From positions 261,173 through 325,172 of the forward strand of contig NZ_CH902578.1 in assembly GCF_000152805.1 (NCBI RefSeq): a stretch of DNA of 64,000 nucleotides. Reading direction: 5' to 3'. A model generated the notes under the pieces. It searched no databases and was not told where the DNA came from. It saw nothing but the letters and a program-made list of their open reading frames with translations. This stretch comes from Maritimibacter alkaliphilus HTCC2654. GTDB lineage: Bacteria; Pseudomonadota; Alphaproteobacteria; Rhodobacterales; Rhodobacteraceae. A program made the position numbers and the translations under genes. Below, in pieces: positions 46,030 through 53,927 of the stretch (positions are counted from its first letter, which is position 1; every line of letters begins with the position of its first letter).

Positions 46030-46150
46030 CTTCTCCGGTCCGAAAATACCTCGGGGAGGTCGCCATTTCAGCGCCATAGGTGCGAGCGACAATGGCGACG
46101 GGGCAGCACCCCTCGCATCGGTCGCTCCGGCGCAAGCCGGCGCGAAACCT
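46030..46150 (+). repeat. Dispersed intergenic repeat, copy E, with an internal insertion
   Basis: Between the convergent nnr and DUF2892 genes. It opens with TTCTCCGGTCCGAAAATACC and has GGGG-CAGCA-CCCC and CCGGC-GCAA-GCCGG hairpins and a GCGAAACC end. About 40 extra bases follow the opening box, bounded by GTCGCCATT (46059-46067) and AATGGCGAC (46091-46099). Confidence 0.7.
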
Positions 46151-46151
46151 C

Positions 46152-46358
46152 TCAGGTCTTCATCTTGCAGGTGTTGATCCCGAAAACGGTGTACAGCGCG
46201 CACCAGCCCACGGCGGCGGTGAACAGGGCGAGCACCGCCACGACGAGCGCGACCCAGCCCAGCGTCGTGCCTTGGTTGAGAAAGAAAACCACCAGCGCGG
46301 CGATGCCGATCACGGCGCGAATGATGCGGTCCATGCCGCTTTCGTTGGTCTTGAACAT
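46152..46358 (-). CDS. DUF2892 (YgaP-like) small membrane protein
   Basis: A 68-residue protein with the family opening MFKTNESGMDRIIRAVIG and two hydrophobic helices, ending in CALYTVFGINTCK. DUF2892 proteins often accompany rhodanese or sulfur proteins; the role is unknown. GGAGGTC stands six bases before the ATG, which rules out a start 21 codons upstream. The upstream region holds two dyads and the end of a Crp/Fnr-type gene, which may control it. Confidence 0.88.
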   Translation of the reverse strand: MFKTNESGMDRIIRAVIGIAALVVFFLNQGTTLGWVALVVAVLALFTAAVGWCALYTVFGINTCKMKT

Positions 46359-46389
46359 GATGACCTCCAGTCCATGCGTGTCTGATGGA

Positions 46390-46435
46390 GTGAGTCTACT
46401 CTCACCTTCAGGACATTGCATGTGACGTGGTCACA
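46390..46435. promoter_or_regulatory. Two Crp/Fnr-like dyads upstream of the DUF2892 gene
   Basis: GTGAG-N6-CTCAC at 46390-46405 has Crp-type spacing. TGTGA-N5-TCACA at 46421-46435 has one base less. They lie between the Crp/Fnr-type gene and the DUF2892 gene, 32-77 bp before the latter's start. Confidence 0.45.
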
Positions 46436-47090
46436 CAGCGGGGCTGTCGATCAGTTTTTCCAGCGCGGCGATATCCAGAACCCGCACGCGGCCCCGTTCG
46501 TGCGTGATGATCCCGGCGCGGGCCATCCGGTCGAGCCGACGCGACACGACCTCGCGCGCTGATCCGATCGCACGGGCCATGGCGGCCTGCGTCATCGCCA
46601 CCTCGCCGTCCTCCGCCCGTTCGATGAGCAGGGCGGCCAGCCGCGCTTCGACCCTAAGGAACGACATGGTTTCGATCAGTTGCATCATCGCCTGCATCCG
46701 CTCGGCGAAAGCGGCGAACACCACCTTGCGAAACGCGGGCGAGCTGTCGACCAGTTCGAGAAAGACCGGGCGCGGGATCAGGACGAGGCGCGTGGCATTC
46801 GTCGCGACCGCCTCGGCCGAGTAATCGTGGCCGCCCAAAAGGCCGAGCGTCGACTGGATGCAGCTTTCGCCGGGCTTGACCTCGTAAAGCAATATATCGC
46901 GGCCGTTCGGGCCGACGAGGTGCACACCCACATGGCCGGTCAGGACGACGACATAGCCTTTCACCGTTTCGCCCGGCGAGAACAGAACGGCGCCTTCGGG
47001 CACCTCCAGCGGTTTCAGCCGGGCGAGCGCGGTCCGGGCCGGCGGCTCGAGGGCCGCAAGCTCCTGAGCCGCGTCGACCCAGCCGGACAC
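46431..47090 (-). CDS. Crp/Fnr family transcriptional regulator
   Basis: A 219-residue regulator with an N-terminal cyclic-nucleotide-binding fold (about 20-130) and a C-terminal winged helix (about 150-210, TQAAMARAIGSAREVVSRRLDRM). It lacks the N-terminal cysteine cluster of FNR, so it is not an oxygen-sensing FNR. The effector is unknown. It starts at GTG one base after the mmsB stop, so it may be co-transcribed with the valine genes. It may regulate the DUF2892 gene downstream. Confidence 0.9.
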   Translation of the reverse strand: MSGWVDAAQELAALEPPARTALARLKPLEVPEGAVLFSPGETVKGYVVVLTGHVGVHLVGPNGRDILLYEVKPGESCIQSTLGLLGGHDYSAEAVATNATRLVLIPRPVFLELVDSSPAFRKVVFAAFAERMQAMMQLIETMSFLRVEARLAALLIERAEDGEVAMTQAAMARAIGSAREVVSRRLDRMARAGIITHERGRVRVLDIAALEKLIDSPAV

Positions 47091-47091
47091 G

Positions 47092-47964
47092 TCAGCCGCG
47101 TCCGCGCTTTTCGAACCGGGGCAGCATGGCCGAGAAATCGGTGCCTTCGCCGCCTTCGTTCTCGACGAATTGCGCGTAGAGTTTCATCGCGGCTTCGCCC
47201 ATGGGGGTGTCTGCATCCGCTGCCTCGGCGGCCTGCATGGCAAGGCGCAGGTCCTTGAGCATCAACTCGCTCGCGAAGCCGGGCTTGTAGCCGTTGTCGG
47301 CCGGGCTGGTCGCGCCGATGCCGGGGGCAGGGGTGTAGGCGTTCATCGTCCAGCTGTAGCCGGACGAGGTCGAGACGACATCGAACATCGCCTGCCGGTC
47401 GAGGCCCAGTTTGTCGGCCAGCGCGAAAGCCTCGCAAGTGACGATCATGGTCGCGCCGAGGATCATGTTGTTACAGATCTTGGCGGCCTGACCATTGCCC
47501 GACGGGCCGCAATGCACGGCCTTCTGCCCCATGATGTCGAGCAGCGGTTTCACCTTGTCGAACGCCTCTTCCGATCCGCCCGCCATGAAGGTGAGCGTGC
47601 CGTTCGCCGCGCCCGTGATCCCGCCCGAAACCGGCGCGTCGATCGCCAGAAGCCCGGCTTCCATCGCCTGATCGGCCACGGCGCGCGCGCTTTCCACGTC
47701 GACGGTGGAGCAATCGGCAAAAAGCGCACCCTTGTCCATCGCCGGCACGATCTCGTCCGCCACGGCGCGCAGGATCTTGCCGTTGGGCAGCATGGTGATG
47801 ACCACCTCGGCGCCCTTCGCGGCCTCTGCCGCGGTGTCGGCCTTGGTCACGCCTTCGGGCATCGGGGCGGCGAGGTCGAAGCCCGTCACCTCATGCCCGG
47901 CGGCGACGAGATTGGCGGCCATCGGTCCGCCCATGTTGCCGAGGCCAATAAATCCGATCTTCAT
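47092..47964 (-). CDS. mmsB: 3-hydroxyisobutyrate dehydrogenase
   Basis: A 290-residue NAD-dependent enzyme of valine breakdown, oxidising 3-hydroxyisobutyrate to methylmalonate semialdehyde. The dinucleotide motif FIGLGNMGGPMA starts at residue 5, DAPVSGGITGA is at 109-119 and the catalytic Lys162 is in GQAAKICNN. Length and context support the assignment over other beta-hydroxyacid dehydrogenases. It follows the HIBCH gene by 11 bp. Confidence 0.93.
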   Translation of the reverse strand: MKIGFIGLGNMGGPMAANLVAAGHEVTGFDLAAPMPEGVTKADTAAEAAKGAEVVITMLPNGKILRAVADEIVPAMDKGALFADCSTVDVESARAVADQAMEAGLLAIDAPVSGGITGAANGTLTFMAGGSEEAFDKVKPLLDIMGQKAVHCGPSGNGQAAKICNNMILGATMIVTCEAFALADKLGLDRQAMFDVVSTSSGYSWTMNAYTPAPGIGATSPADNGYKPGFASELMLKDLRLAMQAAEAADADTPMGEAAMKLYAQFVENEGGEGTDFSAMLPRFEKRGRG

Positions 47965-47975
47965 GTCATCCTCCC

Positions 47976-49004
47976 TCAGATGCTCAAAGCTTCGTCACCC
48001 AGCGGCGCGCGCATACGGGCGATGTCCTCTTCGGGCACCTCCTCGATGCTGGCGTGGCGCCATGTGGGGTTGCGGTCCTTATCGATGATCTGCGCCCGGA
48101 CGCCTTCGAGGAAATCCCCGTGCTCCATCGCGCGATAGGTGAATTCGAATTCGTAGGCCAGCACCTGCCGCACGCTCTCGGCGTTGCGCGCGCGGGTGAT
48201 GTTGGCGAGCGTGCAGCAGACCGACAGGGGCGAGGCGCGCCGGATCGCCTTGGCCGAGGCCCGAGCGATTTCGCTGTCGCCCGCGTCGCATTTCGCGGCG
48301 ATGTCGGCGGGGGTTCCGTCGAACAGGTTGTCGATCTCGGTCTGGGCGCGGGCCAGCGGGCTTTCGGGCGGCGTCGCGGCCATCGTGGCCACAAGGCCCG
48401 CGTTTCCGGTTTCTTCCAGCTCGGACACGAGGTCGAGCCAGTATTCCCGCTCGATATAATGATCGGCGAAGCCCGCATGGATCGCGTCGCCCGCGTTCAT
48501 GCGCAGAGAGGTGGCGCCGAGGTATTCGCCCAGCTTTCCCGGTGCGCGCGACAGCAAGTAGGTGCCGCCCACGTCGGGGGCGAGGCCGATGCCGGTTTCG
48601 GGCATGGCGACCTGCGAGGTTTCGCAGACCACGCGGATGCCGGCATGACCGCCCACGCCGACGCCGCCCCCCATGACGAAGCCCTGCATAAGCGCGACGA
48701 TGGGTTTCGGGTATTCCGCGATCTTGGCGTTCATCCGGTATTCGTCGCGCCAGAAGGTGCGACCGTAGTCGTAATCGCCTTTCAGCCCATGCTCATACAT
48801 CGCCTGAATGTCGCCGCCGGCGCAGAATGCCTTGTCGCCCTCGGCGTCGATCACCACGATCTCGACCGTGTCGTCGTCGCGCCAGGCATCCAGCGCCGCC
48901 TCGATGTCGAGGCACATCTGGTAGGACAGGGCATTGAGGGCCTTGGGGCGGGTCAGCGTGATGCGACCGGCCTTGCCGATGATGCGGGTCGAGACTTCGC
49001 TCAT
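47976..49004 (-). CDS. 3-hydroxyisobutyryl-CoA hydrolase (crotonase fold)
   Basis: A 342-residue member of the enoyl-CoA hydratase superfamily. The length, FCAGGDIQAMYEHG near 61-74, GGGVGVGGHAGIRV near 112-125 and PETGIGLAPDVGGTYLL near 133-149 match the HIBCH branch, which releases CoA from 3-hydroxyisobutyryl-CoA. Position between isobutyryl-CoA dehydrogenase and mmsB gives the third valine step. It starts one base after the dehydrogenase stop region. Confidence 0.9.
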   Translation of the reverse strand: MSEVSTRIIGKAGRITLTRPKALNALSYQMCLDIEAALDAWRDDDTVEIVVIDAEGDKAFCAGGDIQAMYEHGLKGDYDYGRTFWRDEYRMNAKIAEYPKPIVALMQGFVMGGGVGVGGHAGIRVVCETSQVAMPETGIGLAPDVGGTYLLSRAPGKLGEYLGATSLRMNAGDAIHAGFADHYIEREYWLDLVSELEETGNAGLVATMAATPPESPLARAQTEIDNLFDGTPADIAAKCDAGDSEIARASAKAIRRASPLSVCCTLANITRARNAESVRQVLAYEFEFTYRAMEHGDFLEGVRAQIIDKDRNPTWRHASIEEVPEEDIARMRAPLGDEALSI

Positions 49005-49005
49005 C

Positions 49006-50151
49006 TCAGCCCCGATCCGCCAGCATCTGACGGCTTACGATCAGGCGCATGATCTCGTTCGTGCCTTCGAGGATCTGGTGTACGCGCAGGTCACGGACGA
49101 TCTTTTCGATCCCGTAGTCGGCGAGGTAGCCGTAGCCGCCGTGCAGTTGCAGACAGTCGTTGGCCACGTCGAAGGCCACGTCGGTGACGAACATCTTGGC
49201 CATGGCGCAGAACTTGGTCGCGTCATGCGCCTTGTTGTCGAGCTTCCATGCCGCCTGCCGCAGGAAGGTGCGGGCGGCCTGAAGCTTGATCTCGTTGTCG
49301 GCGAGACGGAACTGGAGCGCCTGAAACTGGTCGATGGTTTTACCGAACGCTTTGCGCTCGCCCATGTAGGCCAGCGTCAGGTTCAGCGCGTTCTGGGCGC
49401 CGCCCAATGCACTGGCGGCGATGTTGAGGCGCCCGCCGTCGAGACCGGCCATCGCATAGACGAAGCCGCGCCCCTCTTCCCCCATCAGGTTCTCGTGCGG
49501 GACGACGCAATCGTCGAACTGCACCTGTGCGGTGGGTTGGGCTTTCCACCCCATCTTGTCCTCGAGTCCGCCGAAGGACAGCCCCGTCGCGCCGTCTTCG
49601 ATCACCATCGCCGAGATGCCCTTGGGGCCGTCGTCGCCGGTGCGCACCATGGTCAGATAGGCGTCGGAATAGGAGCCGCCCGAGATGAAGGCCTTGGTCC
49701 CGTTCAGTTTCCAGCCCTCGTTGGTCTTTTCCGCCTTCGTACGCAGCGCGGCGGCGTCCGAGCCGGAGCCGGGTTCGGTCAGGCAGTAGGAAAACACCTT
49801 TTCCATGCTGGTGAGAGCGGGCAGCCAACGCGCCTTGTCCTCGTCCGTGCCGAACTTGTCGATCATGCCGCCGCACATGTTGTGGATCGACAGGAACGAC
49901 CCGACGGCGGGGCAGGACATGGCGAGCGCCTCGAACACGAGGGTTGCGTCAAGTCGGCTCAGACCGGAGCCGCCGTATTCCTCGGAGACGTAGATGCCGC
50001 CCAGACCAAGCTCGGCCACCTTGGGCCAGAGGTCTTTCGGGATCGTGCCCTGACGTTCCCAGTCTTGTGCGTATGGTGCGATATGTTCCTGGCCGAAACC
50101 GTGGGACATATCGAAGATGGCTTCCTGTTCCTCTGAAAGCGCGAAATCCAT
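49006..50151 (-). CDS. Isobutyryl-CoA dehydrogenase (acyl-CoA dehydrogenase family)
   Basis: A 381-residue FAD enzyme that oxidises isobutyryl-CoA to methacrylyl-CoA in valine degradation. It has the acyl-CoA dehydrogenase signatures CLTEPGSGSDAAAL near 123-136 and ERKAFGKTIDQFQALQF near 275-291. Glu362 in ILEGTNEIMR is the likely catalytic base. GGGAGGAGA precedes the ATG, which rules out a longer N-terminus. It heads the operon IBD-HIBCH-mmsB. A different short or branched-chain acyl-CoA substrate cannot be excluded from sequence alone. Confidence 0.92.
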   Translation of the reverse strand: MDFALSEEQEAIFDMSHGFGQEHIAPYAQDWERQGTIPKDLWPKVAELGLGGIYVSEEYGGSGLSRLDATLVFEALAMSCPAVGSFLSIHNMCGGMIDKFGTDEDKARWLPALTSMEKVFSYCLTEPGSGSDAAALRTKAEKTNEGWKLNGTKAFISGGSYSDAYLTMVRTGDDGPKGISAMVIEDGATGLSFGGLEDKMGWKAQPTAQVQFDDCVVPHENLMGEEGRGFVYAMAGLDGGRLNIAASALGGAQNALNLTLAYMGERKAFGKTIDQFQALQFRLADNEIKLQAARTFLRQAAWKLDNKAHDATKFCAMAKMFVTDVAFDVANDCLQLHGGYGYLADYGIEKIVRDLRVHQILEGTNEIMRLIVSRQMLADRG

Positions 50152-50315
50152 TCTCTCCTCCCGAGCAGAAATGAACGCTGGTTCATTTAACAGAGTGGCG
50201 CAGCATGGGTGCAAAGCACAAGGGGGAATTGGCCAAAGGGGGTTTGTGTTTCTGCAAAGCCAAGGTGTGCGATGAGGGGTGTCTGTTGGCCCTGTTGGCA
50301 TCGTCCTGCGCGATA

Positions 50316-50343
50316 CCAGAATACTAGGATTCTAGTATCCTGG
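50316..50343. promoter_or_regulatory. AT-rich dyad upstream of the valine operon
   Basis: CCAG-A-ATACTAG-gatt-CTAGTAT-C-CTGG forms a 28-bp near-perfect inverted repeat, 165-192 bp upstream of the isobutyryl-CoA dehydrogenase gene and 101-128 bp from the end of the YbdK-type upstream neighbour. It stands out as unusually A+T-rich here. A TetR/GntR-type operator or transcript end is possible. The rest of the 293-bp gap (50152-50444) holds nothing I recognise. Confidence 0.45.
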
Positions 50344-50444
50344 TTCTCGTGAAAGCGTTTCATATCAATGCCATAAGTAGTCATCCGACCCTCAAAAGGT
50401 TAACGCACGCACGATCCCCTCGCGCGCAACGCCCTTGGCGCCCC

Positions 50445-51578
50445 TCACAGACCTTCGTGAAATTCGGCGATCAACGATCTCACGACCTCCCGCAAGGCTT
50501 CGTCCCGTGACAGGTCCGCTTCGACCGCGTCGGTGAAGACCCGGCGCTGTCGTTCGGCGGATGTCCCGCCGAGAATGATGTCGCGCGCGCCTTCCAGTTC
50601 CGCCGTGCATCCCAATGCCTCTGCGTCCTCCGCCAGCAGGTCGATCAGTTCCTCGACCAGATGCGCGACCGGAATGATCTCGCGCTGCCCGAAGTCGATC
50701 AGCCCCCGCGTCGCGCCATAGCGTTGCGCCATCCAGCGGTTCTCGGAGATCAGGAAGTTGTCGTAGATCCGCCAGCGTTGATTGCGCCCCTTCATCCGCC
50801 ACAGGAACCGGGCGAGGCATTGGACGAGGGCGGCGATCGTCAGCGCCGTTTCCACCTTGGGCGACACATCGCAGATGCGGGCCTCGATGGTCGGAAACTT
50901 GGCAGACGGGCGCAGATCCCACCAGATCTTCGACGCGTCCTCGATCAGGCCGAGGTCCACGATGGCATCGACCGAACGCTGAAACTCGGCCCAGCTCCAC
51001 AGTTGCGGCGGGAGACCCGTTCGGGGGAGGTTGTCGAACACCGACAGCCGGTAGGAGGCGAGCCCGGTATCCTCGCCCTGCCAGAACGGGGAGGACGCCG
51101 ACAGCGCCAGAAGATGCGGCAGGAAGTAGGACAGCTGGTTCATCACGTCGATCCGATCTTCCTGATCGGGGATACCCACGTGAACGTGCATCCCGCAGAT
51201 CAGCAGCCTGCGGGCGACGCCGCCCAGATCGCGGCGCAGGTCGTTGTAGCGGTCCTTGTCGGTGTGGTGCTGTTCCTTCCAGTCGGAAAACGGGTGACAG
51301 GCCGCCGCGATGGGGGCCAGACCGTGGTCGGCGGCATGGCGGGCGACCGCGCTTCGCAGGCGTATCAGGTCTTCGCGGGCCTGCCCGACATCGGCGCAGA
51401 CATTGGTGCCGATTTCGATCTGGCATTGCAGGAATTCGGGGCTCACCTGTTCGTCGAGGTCGGCCTTGCAAGCCTCCATCAATGCCTCGGGCGCTTCGGC
51501 CAGGTCGCCGGTCTCGCGGTCGACGAGCAGGTATTCCTCTTCGATCCCGATGCTGAAGCTGGGGTTTCCCTTGACCAT
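50445..51578 (-). CDS. YbdK-type carboxylate-amine ligase (GCS2 family)
   Basis: A 377-residue member of the glutamate-cysteine ligase 2 family. [13 protein letters not shown] at the start (about 8-20) and the His-rich [12 protein letters not shown] near 127-138 mark the active site. E. coli YbdK has weak gamma-glutamylcysteine ligase activity; the true product is unknown. No neighbouring gene clarifies this. Confidence 0.9.
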   Translation of the reverse strand: MVKGNPSFSIGIEEEYLLVDRETGDLAEAPEALMEACKADLDEQVSPEFLQCQIEIGTNVCADVGQAREDLIRLRSAVARHAADHGLAPIAAACHPFSDWKEQHHTDKDRYNDLRRDLGGVARRLLICGMHVHVGIPDQEDRIDVMNQLSYFLPHLLALSASSPFWQGEDTGLASYRLSVFDNLPRTGLPPQLWSWAEFQRSVDAIVDLGLIEDASKIWWDLRPSAKFPTIEARICDVSPKVETALTIAALVQCLARFLWRMKGRNQRWRIYDNFLISENRWMAQRYGATRGLIDFGQREIIPVAHLVEELIDLLAEDAEALGCTAELEGARDIILGGTSAERQRRVFTDAVEADLSRDEALREVVRSLIAEFHEGL

Positions 51579-51640
51579 CTCGCGCCCTCCGCCTGTGCGG
51601 GTTCAGCCTGCGCAAAACCCGCGTGGGGCGCAAGCGCGGC

Positions 51641-52060
51641 TCAGGCGACGGAATGAAGCAGTTCGGCGATGCTTTCTTCGCGCAGGCCGAGGATCGAAAG
51701 GGCCGCGGCCTCGTCGGTCTGAAGCGTGACGACCATGCCCGCGACATCGCTCCACGCGTCGACGAAATGCCGGGCCAGTTTCATAGACGGGCCGGGCGCC
51801 GCGTGAATGACCATCATCATGGACTGTTCCTCGACATAAATGCCGGCGGCGGCGTCGGCCTGAAACTGCATCAGTCCGACCAGATCCCGTTCCCAGTCAT
51901 CGATACGGGCTAGGTTGATGAGCTGCTTCTGCTCCGGCCTGCGCTCCGGGTCGGCCATATAGGCACCATACAGCCCGCGCGCATCGGCCAGCGTGGCGAA
52001 CCCTTCGTATTCTACGTAAACAAGCCCATGTGCGGGCAGGATCCTGTATCCACCGGGCAT
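51641..52060 (-). CDS. 139-residue protein of unknown function, family member 1
   Basis: A soluble protein of 139 residues. YRILPAHGLVYVEYEGFATL opens it, followed by alternating strands and helices (EQKQLINLARIDDWERDL; SMMMVIHAAPG; DEAAALSILGL). It is clearly related to the product of 52159-52578 over the full length and has the same secondary-structure plan as that of 53400-53819. The fold resembles the SpoIIAA/STAS-like group by eye, but I cannot name a family. GAGGGG lies before the ATG. Confidence 0.8.
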   Translation of the reverse strand: MPGGYRILPAHGLVYVEYEGFATLADARGLYGAYMADPERRPEQKQLINLARIDDWERDLVGLMQFQADAAAGIYVEEQSMMMVIHAAPGPSMKLARHFVDAWSDVAGMVVTLQTDEAAALSILGLREESIAELLHSVA

Positions 52061-52158
52061 CGCCCGTCCCCTCGATTTACCTCGTCGGACGGGTTCGACC
52101 CGTCTTGACCAAATGGTAAACTAATATGCGGGTTTCAGGAAGGCCGTCTTTGGACGGG

Positions 52159-52578
52159 TCACACGGTGGAGCGCAGCATGTCCGCGATCGAGGTTTCCGG
52201 CTGCCCCAGAATGGCCAGCGCGCCCGCCTCGTCATACTGCATGGAGGTGACGACGCCGTTCACACCCTTCCACGGGGCGACGAGGATGCGCCCCATTGCC
52301 TGCGCCTTTTCGGTGGGCGCGACGAAGACCATGAAGAACTGGTGACCCTTGGACAGAAACGTGTCCGCCTTTTCGGCCTGCATGGCCATCAGGGTCGGAA
52401 AGTCCCGTTCGAAATCCTCGACATGGGTGAGGTCGACGAGTTGCTTTTGGCCGGGGTGGGCGTCGGGCTTGGTCTGATAGTCCGCGAACAGGTCCTGAGC
52501 TTCCTGAAGACGCACGAAACCCTCGTAGCGCACGTAGACGAGCCCGCGTTCAGGCAAGATCTGGTAACTTCCCGGCAT
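52159..52578 (-). CDS. 139-residue protein of unknown function, family member 2
   Basis: Also 139 residues, opening YQILPERGLVYVRYEGFVRL, with GQKQLVDLTHVEDFERDF, FFMVFVAPTEKAQAMGR and DEAGALAILGQPETSIADML matching the same places in the 51641-52060 product. The start ATG at 52576-52578 is chosen because it makes the two paralogs begin alike; an upstream TTG is disfavoured. No membrane or signal segments. Confidence 0.8.
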   Translation of the reverse strand: MPGSYQILPERGLVYVRYEGFVRLQEAQDLFADYQTKPDAHPGQKQLVDLTHVEDFERDFPTLMAMQAEKADTFLSKGHQFFMVFVAPTEKAQAMGRILVAPWKGVNGVVTSMQYDEAGALAILGQPETSIADMLRSTV

Positions 52579-52688
52579 ATGCGCGTCGATCCTCGGTCCG
52601 GTCCCGGCGGTCAACTGATCCGCCGGGCCTCACCTTAACTTGCCTGGCGCGTGAGGGAAGGTGCCAAAAGGTCACCGCGCCGAAAAGG

Positions 52689-53288
52689 TCACACCAGCCG
52701 GACCTGCGTCCCGATCTCGGTCAGTTCGTACAGCTCCGCGATCTTCTCGTTGTAAAGACCGATGCAGCCGTCGGACGAACGGCGCCCGATCTTGCGCGTG
52801 TCGTGGGTGCCGTGGATGAGATAGGCGGGCCAGTCCAGATACATGGCATGGGTGCCCAGCGGGTTGGCCGGGTCGCCCGCACCGATCGGTTCCCAATCCG
52901 GGAAGCGTTCCATCTGCGACGCCGTCGGCGTCCAGGTCGGGCCGACTTTCTTGCGCACGATCTCGGAATACCCGCGTTTGGTCAGTTCGTCGGTGCGCGG
53001 CACCGAGGTCGGATAGAGCCGGTAGATCGAGCCGTCGGCGTTCCAGTAATGCAGGGCCTTCGAGGTCGTGTCGCAGACGATCGCGCCTTTGCCGAGGCTG
53101 TCGAAATGATCGCGCCACTCCATCGTGCGGAAGGACGAGGCGTTGCGGCGCGAAAACTCCTGCACCGTCTCGTCATCCGCGCCCATCACCTGCGGCGGGG
53201 CGGACTGGGCGCGCAGCAGCGCAGGGGTGCAGAGCGGAAGGGCGGAGGCTGCGGCGAGAAGGCCGCGGCGCGTCATCTTGGAAGCCAT
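52689..53288 (-). CDS. L,D-transpeptidase (YkuD family), exported
   Basis: A 199-residue cell-wall enzyme forming 3-3 crosslinks or attaching proteins to peptidoglycan. The active-site block HGT...GRRSSDGCIGL holds His159 and Cys175. The N-terminus TRRGLLAAASALPL has twin arginines before a hydrophobic stretch, suggesting Tat or Sec export. It stands between members 2 and 3 of the 139-residue family on the same strand. Confidence 0.92.
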   Translation of the reverse strand: MASKMTRRGLLAAASALPLCTPALLRAQSAPPQVMGADDETVQEFSRRNASSFRTMEWRDHFDSLGKGAIVCDTTSKALHYWNADGSIYRLYPTSVPRTDELTKRGYSEIVRKKVGPTWTPTASQMERFPDWEPIGAGDPANPLGTHAMYLDWPAYLIHGTHDTRKIGRRSSDGCIGLYNEKIAELYELTEIGTQVRLV

Positions 53289-53399
53289 GAGATACCTGTA
53301 TGTCTGTCTCGTGTTTCCCCGAGAGCTAGCAAGATATTCAGCCGACGCAATTCACGCGTTTGAGAGCCGGCGGAGTTTCACCGCAACGTGAGGTGGAAT

Positions 53400-53819
53400 T
53401 CAGTAGAGATGCATCTGGACGGAACCCGTCAGGTTCTGGGTATCGACGTTCGCCGCCTCGATGGCCGCGGCGACGGTTCCGTAAGCCGACACTTTCACCG
53501 GCCGGTCCTGCGGTGCGAAAAGCGCGTAAAGGCGGATGAAATTCGATGTGATCGTGCCACGAGCGGCGATGTAGAGGTCAAGCGGAAGGCCGCGCTCGCG
53601 GATGGTCGCCTTCATGAAGCCCACGCAGTCGCGGAATTCGCGCACCGAAAGGTCGACTTCGCGCACCGAAAGGGCATCGACGACGACCTTCTGGCTCGAC
53701 CGGAACTCCGTGCTCGCCAGCATCGCCGTGTTGGCCAGAACCTGTTCGACCGTCACTGAATCGGCGCAGCGCGCGAAGATGACGTCCGACCCCGAAAAGT
53801 GGTCCAGCGATATGCTCAT
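53400..53819 (-). CDS. 139-residue protein of unknown function, distant family member 3
   Basis: A third 139-residue soluble protein on the same strand. The order of strands and helices (DVIFARCADSVTVEQVLA; SQKVVVDALSVREVDL; PLDLYIAARG; VSAYGTVAAAIEAANV) follows that of members 1 and 2, but identity is low. A common STAS-like fold is inferred only from this pattern. It has a single conserved-looking Cys in RCADS. No clear promoter or partner gene. Confidence 0.75.
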   Translation of the reverse strand: MSISLDHFSGSDVIFARCADSVTVEQVLANTAMLASTEFRSSQKVVVDALSVREVDLSVREFRDCVGFMKATIRERGLPLDLYIAARGTITSNFIRLYALFAPQDRPVKVSAYGTVAAAIEAANVDTQNLTGSVQMHLY

Positions 53820-53882
53820 TCAGATTGGGGTGTCCCGGTTGGGTTCGTTCGGAGAAACGGATGCACTGGAAATAAGTAAACA

Positions 53883-53913
53883 ATAAGGAAGGGGAGGCCG
53901 CGAAGCCTCCCCC
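53883..53913 (-). terminator. Terminator of mmsA
   Basis: GGGGAGGC (53891-53898) pairs with GCCTCCCC (53905-53912). On the minus strand the stem is followed by TTCCTTATTGTTT, 15 bp after the mmsA stop. Confidence 0.85.
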
Positions 53914-53927
53914 ACTTTCGTATCAGA

